This document shows positions 33,897 through 42,640 of a stretch of 64,000 nucleotides of DNA, piece by piece; positions within the stretch are counted from its first letter, which is position 1, and each line of letters opens with the position of its first letter. The notes beneath the pieces are model-generated. The model did not search any database. It had not been told where the DNA came from and worked only from the letters and a program-made list of their open reading frames with translations. This DNA comes from Nodosilinea sp. PGN35. GTDB taxonomy: Bacteria; Cyanobacteriota; Cyanobacteriia; Phormidesmidales; Phormidesmidaceae. The DNA is taken from positions 62,001-126,000 of the forward strand of contig NZ_JAQKQJ010000002.1 in the NCBI RefSeq assembly GCF_029109325.1, read 5' to 3'. Made by a program: the position numbers and the translations under genes.

Positions 33897-35378
33897 CTAT
33901 TGGCTCTCTCGGGCTATAACCCGGAAATTTTTTGGCGCATCGCCGCCGGTCACGTAGCCGCCCTGCTGTTTGATGGCGGTGAGATGGGCGATCGCCACCG
34001 CCGTAATCTGCTCCCCCGCCACCAGCGTCGGGATGCCAGGGGGATAGGCCGAAATGGTATCGGCACTGAGGCGATCGAGGGCAGCGCTGGCCGCGACGGT
34101 CTCCGTGGCCGCAAAGAAGGCGTCTCGGGGCGACATGACGGGCAGCGTAAACAAGGGGCCATACTCTGGGACAGTGGGGTGGTGCCAGGCATCGGGGCTG
34201 GATTGCCGACCGGCACAGCGTGCAGCCAGCGATTGAAACCCTGCTATGCACCGCTGCATGTCTGCTGCCGTATTGCCCAGGCTGACGATCAAAGTCAGGT
34301 GCCGCAGTTCCGGCAGCTCAACGGTGACGCCCAGCTCTGCGTGAAGCATTTCGTCCGCCTCCAGCCCCGTGATTCCCAGCCCCGACACCTCCACCGTCAG
34401 CCGAGTCAGATCCAGATCGCTGACGCTGGAGAATGCTGTCACCGCCGATTTATCGATCACCCGCAGGCCAGGAATGGCGGCCAGGTCTACGCGCACCTGG
34501 TGAGCCAGCGCGAGGGTTCCCGTCAGCAGCGCCTTGCCTTCGGTCGCCATCTGGTGGCGGGCGGCATCCAGCGACGCCAGCAGCAGGGCATTGGGGCTGG
34601 TGGACTGGGTGAGTTGTAGGGCGGCTTGCAGACGAGCGCGATCGATACGATTTCCCCTGATGTGGAGCATCGCCGCCTGGCTCAGCGCCCCCAGCACCTT
34701 GTGGGTAGACTGCACCACCAGGTCGGCCCCCAGGGCCAGGACCGGGGTGGGCAGGTCGGGGTGAAAGGCAAAGTGGGGGCCGTGGGCTTCATCCACCAGC
34801 AGGGGAATGCCGTGGGCGTGGGTGAGGGCGGCGATCGCCCCAATATCCGAGCAAACCCCATGGTAGGTGGGCGACACCAGCAGCACCGCCCGGCAGTCGG
34901 GATGGGCGGCCAAAGCAGCGGCGATCGCCTCAGCCTTCACCCCCAGCACCAGGCCCAGGTCGGCGCTGTACTCCGGGGCCACAAATACCGGCATCGCCCC
35001 TGCCAGCACCAACCCCGCAATCACCGAGCGATGGGCATTGCGCGGCACAATGATTTTCTCCCCCGGCCCCACGGTGGCGAGAATGGCCGCCTCAATACCG
35101 CAGGTGGAACCGTTGGCCAAGAAATAGGTTTGCTCAGCCCCAAAGACCGCAGCAGCTAGCTCCTGGGCCTCCAGAATCACACCTTCTGGAGCAAACAGGT
35201 TGTCCAACTCCGGCAGTTCCGGTAGATCCGCCGCCAGCGCCGCTGCCCCCAGCAACTCCTTAAGCCGAGGCGATGCCCCCTGCCCCCGCTTGTGCCCAGG
35301 GGCGTAAAACGGAGCATGGACACGTTGGCTACTGATCTGCAACGCCGAGAGCAAGGGAGTCTGGGACTGATCGAGCAT
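33897..35378 (-). CDS. PLP-dependent Orn/Lys/Arg decarboxylase-like enzyme
   Basis: 493 residues of the fold-I group that includes lysine, ornithine and arginine decarboxylases: HAPFYAPGHKRGQG near the N-terminus, FLANGSTCGIEAAILA, VDEAHGPHFAFHP (Asp that contacts the PLP nitrogen) and the Schiff-base lysine in QSTHKVLGALSQAA. The C-terminus has the small domain (EADEMLHAELGVTVELPELR). Family members make polyamines or diamines; the exact amino acid cannot be told from sequence. ATG 35378 (MLDQSQTPLLSALQ) is preferred to an extension at 35474. Ends 130 bases before the ABM gene start on the same strand. Confidence 0.88.
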   Translation of the reverse strand: MLDQSQTPLLSALQISSQRVHAPFYAPGHKRGQGASPRLKELLGAAALAADLPELPELDNLFAPEGVILEAQELAAAVFGAEQTYFLANGSTCGIEAAILATVGPGEKIIVPRNAHRSVIAGLVLAGAMPVFVAPEYSADLGLVLGVKAEAIAAALAAHPDCRAVLLVSPTYHGVCSDIGAIAALTHAHGIPLLVDEAHGPHFAFHPDLPTPVLALGADLVVQSTHKVLGALSQAAMLHIRGNRIDRARLQAALQLTQSTSPNALLLASLDAARHQMATEGKALLTGTLALAHQVRVDLAAIPGLRVIDKSAVTAFSSVSDLDLTRLTVEVSGLGITGLEADEMLHAELGVTVELPELRHLTLIVSLGNTAADMQRCIAGFQSLAARCAGRQSSPDAWHHPTVPEYGPLFTLPVMSPRDAFFAATETVAASAALDRLSADTISAYPPGIPTLVAGEQITAVAIAHLTAIKQQGGYVTGGDAPKNFRVIARESQ

Positions 35379-35588
35379 AGCGGTGTGGATCGATAAGGCG
35401 GTGTAGATCAAAGAGTACTCTTGTGGGACAGCCGACCCGTCTGTCCACACCCAGGCCAGAGGCCCATCCCACAAGAGGATTGGTCATTCGAGGCAGGGAG
35501 GCTCTGAAAATATTCCTGAGGGATAGCTGTCCCGGCTGTCCACACCCAGATTCGCTATAGTCTGAAAGGAAAAAACGGAGAATATCCC

Positions 35589-35876
35589 ATGGCCAAAGTG
35601 ACCTGGAATGGTGTCGTGCTCGCCGAAAGCGACGCCTGCGAAGTGGTGGAAGGCAACCAGTACTTCCCCCCCGACGCGCTGAATATGGACTACTTCAAGC
35701 CGATCAGCAAAACCACCGGCTGCCCCTGGAAAGGCACCGCCAGCTACTACGACATCGTGGTCGATGGCGAAACCAACGCCGGAGCCGCCTGGTACTACCC
35801 CGACCCCAAGCCCGCCGCCAGCAACATCAAGGGCTACGTGGCGTTTTACCGCAATAAGGTGACGGTGGAAGCTTAA
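35589..35876 (+). CDS. DUF427 domain protein
   Basis: 95 residues covering one complete DUF427 domain: VTWNGVVLAESDACEVVEGNQYFP, then KTTGCPWKGTASYYD and NAGAAWYYPDPKPAASNIKGYVAFY. A GGAG site is 10 bases before the ATG at 35589. Small beta-rich proteins of this type are widespread in cyanobacteria and actinobacteria; role unknown. The single Cys and neighbouring KG are conserved features. Confidence 0.9.
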   Translation: MAKVTWNGVVLAESDACEVVEGNQYFPPDALNMDYFKPISKTTGCPWKGTASYYDIVVDGETNAGAAWYYPDPKPAASNIKGYVAFYRNKVTVEA

Positions 35877-35883
35877 AGGCAGA

Positions 35884-35963
35884 GAGTTTTGAGTTTTGAA
35901 TTTTAAGTTTTGAATTGCGGTTATCTACCAAAAACTCAAAACTAAGCACTCAAAACTCAAAAC
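35884..35963. repeat. GAGTTTTGAGTTTTGAATT / AAAACTCAAAACT inverted repeat
   Basis: The stretch consists of TTTTGA(G/A)TTTT units on the left and their complements on the right, so it can fold into a long AT-rich hairpin. It lies between the converging DUF427 gene (stop 35876) and ilvC (stop 35977) and could help terminate both. Confidence 0.6.
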
Positions 35964-35976
35964 TACTCCCCTTTTC

Positions 35977-36972
35977 CTACGCTTTCTTCAGCCAGCTAAA
36001 CATCGCCCGCAGGTCCTTACCCACCTCCTCGATCGGGTGCTCGGCTTCGCGGCGGCGCATGGCGGTGAACCCGGCGTTGCCCGACTGGCTTTCCAGCACA
36101 AATTCGCGGGCAAACTGGCCGGTCTGAATTTCCTTCAGCACCTTGCGCATTTCGGCGCGGGTTTCGTCGGTGATAATGCGGGGGCCACGGGTGTAGTCGC
36201 CGTACTCAGCGGTGTTGGAGATGCTGTCGCGCATTTTGGCCAGGCCGCCCTCGACCACCAGATCCACAATCAGCTTCACTTCGTGCAGGCACTCAAAGTA
36301 GGCCAGCTCGGGCTGGTAACCGGCATTTACCAGGGTTTCAAACCCGGCTTTGATCAGCTCGCTGAGGCCGCCGCAGAGCACCACCTGCTCACCGAACAGG
36401 TCGGTTTCGGTCTCCTCGCGGAAGGTGGTTTCGAGGATGCCGGCGCGGGTGCCGCCGATGCCCTTGGCGTAGGCCATGGCGCGATCGCGAGCCTGACCGG
36501 TAGCATCTTGATACACGGCAAAGAGGCAGGGCACCCCCTGGCCCTCCTGGTAGGTGCGGCGCACCAGGTGGCCGGGGCCTTTGGGGGCCACCATCACCAC
36601 ATCCACATCGGCGGGGGGCACAATCTGGCCGAAGTTGATGTTAAAGCCGTGGGCAAACAGCAGCACGTTGCCCGCCTCCAGGTTGGGGGCGATCGCCTCT
36701 TTATAAATCGTGCGCTGCACTTCGTCGGGCAGCAAAATCATCACCCAGTCGGCCAGCTTTACGGCATCGGCCACGGGCTTGACGGTCAGCCCTTCGGCCT
36801 CGGCCTTGGCGGTGGAGCGGCTGCCTTCGTACAGGCCCACAATGACGTTGACGCCGCTGTCTTTGAGGTTGAGGGCGTGGGCATGGCCCTGGGAGCCGTA
36901 GCCGATAATGGCGACGGTTTTGCCGTTGAGCAAATCTAAGTTGGCGTCACTGTCGTAGTACATGCGGGCCAT
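35977..36972 (-). CDS. ilvC: Ketol-acid reductoisomerase
   Basis: 331 residues, class I KARI of valine, leucine and isoleucine synthesis; it converts acetolactate or acetohydroxybutyrate using NADPH. Seen: the NAD(P) motif [48 protein letters not shown] and the metal-binding [12 protein letters not shown] and [15 protein letters not shown] 36972 is backed by AAGGAG eight bases upstream. Divergent from argG. Confidence 0.98.
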   Translation of the reverse strand: MARMYYDSDANLDLLNGKTVAIIGYGSQGHAHALNLKDSGVNVIVGLYEGSRSTAKAEAEGLTVKPVADAVKLADWVMILLPDEVQRTIYKEAIAPNLEAGNVLLFAHGFNINFGQIVPPADVDVVMVAPKGPGHLVRRTYQEGQGVPCLFAVYQDATGQARDRAMAYAKGIGGTRAGILETTFREETETDLFGEQVVLCGGLSELIKAGFETLVNAGYQPELAYFECLHEVKLIVDLVVEGGLAKMRDSISNTAEYGDYTRGPRIITDETRAEMRKVLKEIQTGQFAREFVLESQSGNAGFTAMRRREAEHPIEEVGKDLRAMFSWLKKA

Positions 36973-37473
36973 GGGGTTCTCCTTGAAGTTGATGGGCTGC
37001 GGTGTTTGGTTAGCAAGCTCCTGATTCTACCAAACTAAGGGTGGCAAGCCAAAATCCCCGGCACTGTTCAACCGTTGCAACCACCCAATGGCGGGCACTG
37101 CCCACCATTGGGGAGAAAGTTTTCCAGAAGTCACCTAAGGCCCAGGGTTTACGGCTGGCCTTGAACCGTAAACCTTAAACCGGCTTCCTCAGCCGTGGCA
37201 CCCGACATCATTAGATGGACTGAGCACTGGCCTGGGCAGCGTCGGCTGCCGTAAGGCCGTCAGACCGTTTCGGCGATCGCCGCTGCCCTAGAGCGGCGAT
37301 CTATGTCATCAGATCTTGCTAAATCGCCGTAGTGCGGGGCGGGCAACTCCAGATAAGATAGCCTTGGCCAGATTGCCCAGGCCGCCCCCCTGGGGTAAGC
37401 GGGATGGGAATCTGGTGGGTCGTCCAGTTGAGACGGTTGCTAAAGCTCTTTAACGGAAAGCAGGAAGTTGCCC
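36973..37473. other. intergenic region between divergent ilvC and argG
   Basis: About 500 bases without a credible gene. Contains a dispersed GGCGGGCACTGCCCACC palindrome (about 37090-37106), a hairpin GGTTTACGG/CCGTAAACC (about 37147-37174) and a HIP1-containing hairpin around 37270-37300. The ilvC and argG promoters must be in here, but no clear boxes are seen. Ribosome site AGGAAG just before argG. Confidence 0.5.
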
Positions 37474-38676
<1,203 letters not shown>

Positions 38677-38686
38677 ATGCAGGCAA

Positions 38687-38744
38687 CCGGGTTGCTTTGG
38701 CGCGATCGCCCGCTGGACTGTGGGCGTACCCCAAAGCAACCCGG
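38687..38744 (+). terminator. long-arm hairpin after argG
   Basis: Perfect 14-base arms CCGGGTTGCTTTGG (38687-38700) and CCAAAGCAACCCGG (38731-38744) enclose 30 bases holding a HIP1-like GCGATCGC. It starts 11 bases after the argG stop. No U-run follows, so it may act as a stabilising hairpin or repeat rather than a classic terminator. Confidence 0.5.
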
Positions 38745-38822
38745 ACTCTATTGATGAGCCAGTTTGAGGTTGTGGCCATAGCTTAAATTTGGGCGATCGC
38801 TGCCTGTGTGACGGCGGTGCCC

Positions 38823-39009
38823 CTACAGGGGTATGTTAGCGATCGCGATAACTTCTTGGCTGAGGCGATCGCCGATCTCATCTTCGGCAACATCCAGGTC
38901 GTAGTCCATCTGCAAGCCGAGCCAAAAACCGGGGCGACATATCAAAGTAGCGGGCCAGGCGCAGGGCGGTATCGGCGGTAATGTGCCGCTTGCCGTGAAT
39001 TACTCTAAC
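38823..39009 (-). pseudogene. HigA-family antitoxin remnant, 5'-truncated and frameshifted
   Basis: Conceptual reading on the minus strand gives RVIHGKRHITADTALRLARY, then FDMSPRFWLGLQMDYDLDVAE and a C-terminus ending IAIANIPL. This is the second half of an addiction-module (HigA/XRE) antitoxin. The N-terminal helix-turn-helix start is absent: the frame runs into the 3' end of the VapC-like gene. In addition, five T (38923-38928 region) instead of four shift the frame between SPRF and WLGL. No HigB toxin is adjacent. Confidence 0.75.
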
Positions 39010-39422
39010 CAAGGGTTAAACATTACGATCCCTGTCGCAGCAAAGTCATCAATGTTTCGAGTAACTAACTGGAGAGAGTTCTGGATTGCTATGGCCGCAA
39101 TCAAAGAGTCTAGAAGCGGCATTGGTGTTCCCTGCTTCTCCAGCCGTCCTACCATATCTCCCCACAGCATCATCGTGGCCGTATCGATGCCTAGAATACG
39201 TTCTCTGAAGCGATTGGGAAGCGTTTGATTGAGCCAGGTCGTCAAGCTGTCTTTACGGCGAGAGGGAGCAAGTTTACTGGTACCTTTGGCAATTTCGCCG
39301 ATGGTGATGACGCTTAAATGAAGATCCGTTGGAAGCTGACTATCAATCCACGTCACAACGGATGGGTTAGGACGCTTGGCTACCAACTCTGAGATGACGC
39401 ACGTATCCAGTAAATAGGTCAC
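39000..39422 (-). CDS. vapC: VapC-like PIN-domain toxin
   Basis: 140 residues, PIN domain with Asp6 (YLLDTCVISELVAK), Glu12, Asp in PLLDSLIAAIA and Asp in TRNIDDFAATG, ending FNPWLE as in FitB/VapC-type toxins. ATG 39422 overlaps the upstream antitoxin by four bases, so translation is coupled. Its 3' end overlaps the HigA remnant by about 10 bases, marking a junction. Confidence 0.9.
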   Translation of the reverse strand: MTYLLDTCVISELVAKRPNPSVVTWIDSQLPTDLHLSVITIGEIAKGTSKLAPSRRKDSLTTWLNQTLPNRFRERILGIDTATMMLWGDMVGRLEKQGTPMPLLDSLIAAIAIQNSLQLVTRNIDDFAATGIVMFNPWLE

Positions 39423-39652
39423 GGCACAAAGCGATCTTCAGGCAAACGGCGATCGCGCTCTAAGTCAACGCCACTGTCGGCAACTGCCTCTGCCAGCGGA
39501 GACTGACGAAAGAAATCAGACAGCTTTTCATCGCTATAGGTCTGTTGCTCAACCACATCGGCGTTTAGGCTTTGAGCCAACAGTTGAATGATGTGCAGCT
39601 TTTCTAGGGGTGATAGCTGAAGGAGCTGCGCTTCTAGGTCTTGGACGGTCAT
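39419..39652 (-). CDS. Antitoxin of the VapC-like pair
   Basis: 77 residues: LEAQLLQLSPLEKLHIIQLL (helical N-terminal part), then an acidic tail with FFRQSPLAEAVADSGVDLERD. The tail (SPLAEA...) is like that of antitoxins bound by PIN toxins. Four-base overlap (ATGA) with the toxin. No clear DNA-binding motif was recognised. Start ATG 39652. Confidence 0.78.
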   Translation of the reverse strand: MTVQDLEAQLLQLSPLEKLHIIQLLAQSLNADVVEQQTYSDEKLSDFFRQSPLAEAVADSGVDLERDRRLPEDRFVP

Positions 39653-39869
39653 TGAGCGATAACCTCCTGCGTGGATGTGGAGAGATGAATGCTGCTACCA
39701 GTCTATCGCGATCGGATTCAGGCGTAGGTGGGGTGGCGCGCTAGCAGAACCCGACGCTTTTAGTTCTGAGCGCGGTTGGAGGCCAGAAATCCAGTGTCAG
39801 TCTCTCAAATACCCATTTAAGCAAAATCTAGCTTTTAATAGAAAAAGCCCAATGCTCTACCCTTCACAG

Positions 39870-40937
39870 ATGCCATCAATCTTCATCTCCTACCGCCGTA
39901 GCGATAGCCAAGCTGACGTAGGGCGCATTTATGATCGCCTAATAGATCACTTTGGTCGAGAGGCGGTATTTAAGGATGTAGACGACATCCCTGCTGGGGC
40001 AGATTTTCGAGAGTTTTTGAATCGTACCCTCAGCGAGTGCAAGGTCTTGCTAGCGGTCATCGGTCCTGGCTGGTTAAATGCCGCTGATGAATACAGTAAT
40101 CGACGGCTAGACAACCCTGCCGATTGGGTGCGATTGGAAGTTGCAGAAGCGCTGAGGCGAAAGGATATCATTGTTGTACCGTTACTGGTGAGTAATGCTC
40201 GGATGCCCAAGGTAGATGAGTTACCACCTGACTTGAAAGAGTTAGCTTACCGTAACAGTCGTGAAGCACGGCCCGATCCTGACTTCGGCAAAGACATGAA
40301 CCGATTAATCAGTGGGCTAGAACAACACTCTGAGAAGTTTTATAAATCATCAGTTTCTCCCCTGCTAAGTAGTGCAAATATATCTCGACAGAAATTTATA
40401 AAATTGGGCAGTCTATGCGGATTCGGCTTGATTTCAGTGCTTGGTATCAGGCAGCTTACAGAGAATATTCCATCGAATTCCTATTATTTTCATTTAAAGG
40501 AATTGCTGAATGGAAAAAGGTGGAGAGAAGCTGACCAAGAAACATTCAATGTAATCATGAAAATTGCCGACCGAGAATTTGAAGGATGGTTAGACACTTC
40601 AAGTCTTGAGAATTTCGATTGTGATGCTTTGGCAAGGATAGATCAGTTATGGACAAGCGCTAGTAATGGTAAATTTGGGTTCAGTGTGCAAAAAGATATT
40701 TATATAAATGACTGCGGCGGCACGGCGGATGGGAGATTAAATGAAAACACTTGGAACTGTTTTGGTATTAAAGTTGGCTGGTTGATGCCCGGAGAAACTA
40801 ACTGGATTGATTATTCAAATCTACTTTTTGTAAGCTCTGCACCTAGAGGTCATCTTCCTGGGGGGCAGTGGGCAAGGGAAAACTTGATTGCCCTCTTGCC
40901 TCGGATCAAGATTTGTAGTTCTAGTACAGTTAATTAG
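39870..40937 (+). CDS. TIR-transmembrane-GUN4 fusion protein
   Basis: 355 residues. Residues 1-150 are a TIR domain: SIFISYRRSDS, KDVDDIPAGADFREFL, VLLAVIGPGWL and the WVRLEVAEALRR helix with Glu90 as the candidate catalytic NADase residue. A membrane helix follows (about 177-195, FIKLGSLCGFGLISVLGI). Residues 206-345 are a GUN4 domain: LKELLNGKRWREADQET, EGWLDTSSLENFDCDALARI, FGFSVQKDIY and the GHLPGG loop. GUN4 binds porphyrin intermediates and activates Mg-chelatase; TIR domains hydrolyse NAD in defence and signalling. ATG 39852 is an alternative start. The gene is AT-rich and sits among TA genes, which suggests acquisition. Role inferred only. Confidence 0.88.
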   Translation: MPSIFISYRRSDSQADVGRIYDRLIDHFGREAVFKDVDDIPAGADFREFLNRTLSECKVLLAVIGPGWLNAADEYSNRRLDNPADWVRLEVAEALRRKDIIVVPLLVSNARMPKVDELPPDLKELAYRNSREARPDPDFGKDMNRLISGLEQHSEKFYKSSVSPLLSSANISRQKFIKLGSLCGFGLISVLGIRQLTENIPSNSYYFHLKELLNGKRWREADQETFNVIMKIADREFEGWLDTSSLENFDCDALARIDQLWTSASNGKFGFSVQKDIYINDCGGTADGRLNENTWNCFGIKVGWLMPGETNWIDYSNLLFVSSAPRGHLPGGQWARENLIALLPRIKICSSSTVN

Positions 40938-41134
40938 CTTTGGTCAATATGATCTCAGAAAGATCTTGATTTGTAACTTAAGCAATTTCCTTTCATGGTA
41001 ATCCGAATTGATTCATAATAGGGGGATATGCATCTTTTCCATGCAGGCAAGACGCCTGCACAAGTTTTGGCTATTTATTAACAACGTCCAAATTGAATTC
41101 TTCGTAGGATTCTTCATCGCAATTCCTTGACTTA

Positions 41135-41362
41135 TCAGTCAATGCCCTTCCTTGTTCCGATCGCCAGCTCGTCCAGCGTACAGTCCAAAACGTCTAATAG
41201 CTTCTGCACCTGAGCAACCGTCATTTTTGGTGGGTTTTCGCTGGTTTCCCACACATAGATTGTCTTTTCGGTAACTCCCAGCGCATTTGCCACCTCACGG
41301 CGGGTCAGCCCCGCCCGGTTGCGCAAATCCATCAGCGTGGCTTGCTGACTCTGACCAGACAT
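41135..41362 (-). CDS. XRE-family helix-turn-helix regulator
   Basis: 75 residues with a Cro/C1-type domain: LRNRAGLTRREVANALGVTE, KTIYVWETSENPP, then MTVAQVQKLLDVLDCTLDEL. Probably a DNA-binding repressor. ATG 41362 (MSGQSQQ) is preferred to an extension at 41386. An inverted repeat with arms CTATAC/GTATAG lies exactly over the upstream start region and could be its operator. Its relation to the TIR-GUN4 gene (opposite strand, 200 bases away) is unknown. Confidence 0.85.
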   Translation of the reverse strand: MSGQSQQATLMDLRNRAGLTRREVANALGVTEKTIYVWETSENPPKMTVAQVQKLLDVLDCTLDELAIGTRKGID

Positions 41363-41363
41363 A

Positions 41364-41395
41364 CTATACTGCTCGGTAATTACCATTCTGTATAG
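41364..41395. promoter_or_regulatory. CTATAC...GTATAG inverted repeat before the XRE gene
   Basis: Arms CTATAC (41364-41369) and GTATAG (41390-41395) with a 20-base spacer overlap the start and promoter of the XRE gene. A third related GGTATAT lies just beyond. Spacing of about two helical turns would suit a dimer-dimer repressor. Confidence 0.4.
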
Positions 41396-41508
41396 AAAGA
41401 ACGGTATATCTGTCTGTCGCGTTGAAGTTTCCTTCAGGGCGACTTGATTTCACAGTTTCCCATCTCGCGGAGGGTTTCGCATCCTTCGTGGAGATTCTTG
41501 CGGCAAAA

Positions 41509-41539
41509 GATCCCAGGGTTTTTGAAAAACCCTGGGATC
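41509..41539. repeat. 15-bp perfect inverted repeat GATCCCAGGGTTTTT
   Basis: The arm at 41509-41523 is exactly complementary to 41525-41539 around a single G. The transcript could form a 15-bp stem with a nearly absent loop; as DNA it is a near-perfect palindrome. It lies 37 bases before ATG 41576. Not followed by a U-run on either strand. Confidence 0.85.
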
Positions 41540-41575
41540 TGGATCCCTTTTGTCGTCCCTTATTCCCATCTCGCC

Positions 41576-41824
41576 ATGTCAGACTTCATCCCCAACGGCG
41601 AATTCTACAGCCAGCCGCCCTCCAGCAACCCGCCCGCCGCAGCCCCCGCCGACCCCCGCGAGCCCGTGCGCGTCATGCTGATCGGCACCGCCAGCGGCAT
41701 GGAACTCGTCATCGCCCATCTCCACAGCATCGGCTTTGCCGAGCCTCGCGCCGGTCGCAAACCCCAGCTCGACCCCACCACCGGCCAGCCCATGCGCATT
41801 CTCACCAAATGGATACGCCGTTGA
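41576..41824 (+). CDS. Small conserved cyanobacterial protein
   Basis: 82 residues. A proline/alanine-rich N-terminal linker leads to VRVMLIGTASGMELVIAHLH, then SIGFAEPRAGRKPQLDPTTG and MRILTKWIRR. This C-terminal block is a pattern I recall from short conserved cyanobacterial hypotheticals. ATG 41576 begins MSDFIPNGEFY. Ends 65 bases before the Lgt-like gene, on the same strand, so could be co-transcribed. Confidence 0.72.
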   Translation: MSDFIPNGEFYSQPPSSNPPAAAPADPREPVRVMLIGTASGMELVIAHLHSIGFAEPRAGRKPQLDPTTGQPMRILTKWIRR

Positions 41825-41889
41825 CCTGCCCCACAGGGGCAAACGGTCGGCTAGGCTTGGGGATAGGGCGCATTTGAGCGATCGCACCG

Positions 41890-42630
41890 ATGACTTTCCC
41901 TGTCTATCTGGGGTTTGGCCTCTTCAAGCTTCACCCCCATTTTGTGTTTGAGGTGGTGGCCTACGGCGTGGCCATGGGGCTGCTGCGCCGCAGCGTAAAA
42001 AGCGACGCCATCCCCCTGAGCCAGCGCAGCTCGGTGGTGGTGGGTGGGCTGATTGGGGCGCTGGTGGGGGCCAAAATTTTGGTGCTGCTTCAGCATGTCG
42101 ATCTGCTGGGGAGCGACTGGCGAGGGTGGCTGCTGCTGGGCTTGCAGGGCAAAACGGTGGTGGGGGCGCTGCTGGGCGGGCTAATCGGCGTCGAGCTGAC
42201 CAAAAAATGGATTGGCCTGAGGCGATCGACCGGCGATGCTTTTGTATTCCCGTTGCTGGTGGGGACGGCGATCGGGCGGGTGGGGTGCTTTTTGACCGGG
42301 CTGAGCGATCGCACCTACGGCACCGTCACCACCCTGCCCTGGGGCATCGACTTTGGCGACGGTCTGCCCCGCCACCCCACCCAGCTCTACGAGGTAGGGT
42401 TCTTAATTATTTTGGGATTGCTTCTGGCCTGGCATCGTCAACGCGGTCTTCCCAGCGGCAGGCTGTTTCAGCTCTACCTGGTCGGCTACCTGAGCTTTCG
42501 CTTTGTGGTTGATTTTCTCAAACCCGATTTTCAGCCGCTCTTAGGGCTAAGCTTTATTCAACTCGCCTGCCTGCTAGGGGTCGCCTATGGCTTGCGACAG
42601 CTTTCTCGTCAGACAGTAACCGTTTCCTGA
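41890..42630 (+). CDS. Lgt-like (prolipoprotein diacylglyceryl transferase family) membrane protein
   Basis: 246 residues, about seven membrane helices. The Lgt-type signature region is present: GRVGCFLTGLSDRTYG (Arg130), TLPWGIDFGDGLPRHPTQLYE (RHP at 161-163). Lgt transfers diacylglyceryl from phosphatidylglycerol to lipoprotein cysteine. But the HGG motif with the essential His of classical Lgt is replaced by KTVVGALLGG (88-97), so it is a paralogue with altered chemistry. It is 10 bases before a Tes-like radical SAM gene, so operonic. Could act on a lipid headgroup rather than lipoproteins. ATG 41890. Confidence 0.82.
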   Translation: MTFPVYLGFGLFKLHPHFVFEVVAYGVAMGLLRRSVKSDAIPLSQRSSVVVGGLIGALVGAKILVLLQHVDLLGSDWRGWLLLGLQGKTVVGALLGGLIGVELTKKWIGLRRSTGDAFVFPLLVGTAIGRVGCFLTGLSDRTYGTVTTLPWGIDFGDGLPRHPTQLYEVGFLIILGLLLAWHRQRGLPSGRLFQLYLVGYLSFRFVVDFLKPDFQPLLGLSFIQLACLLGVAYGLRQLSRQTVTVS

Positions 42631-42640
42631 CAGCAAACCC

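Noticed and set aside
36037..36939. 300-codon open frame antisense to ilvC
   Set aside because: Composition is His/Gly-rich without a recognisable motif, and the minus-strand ilvC is certain. It is a GC-rich third-position shadow.
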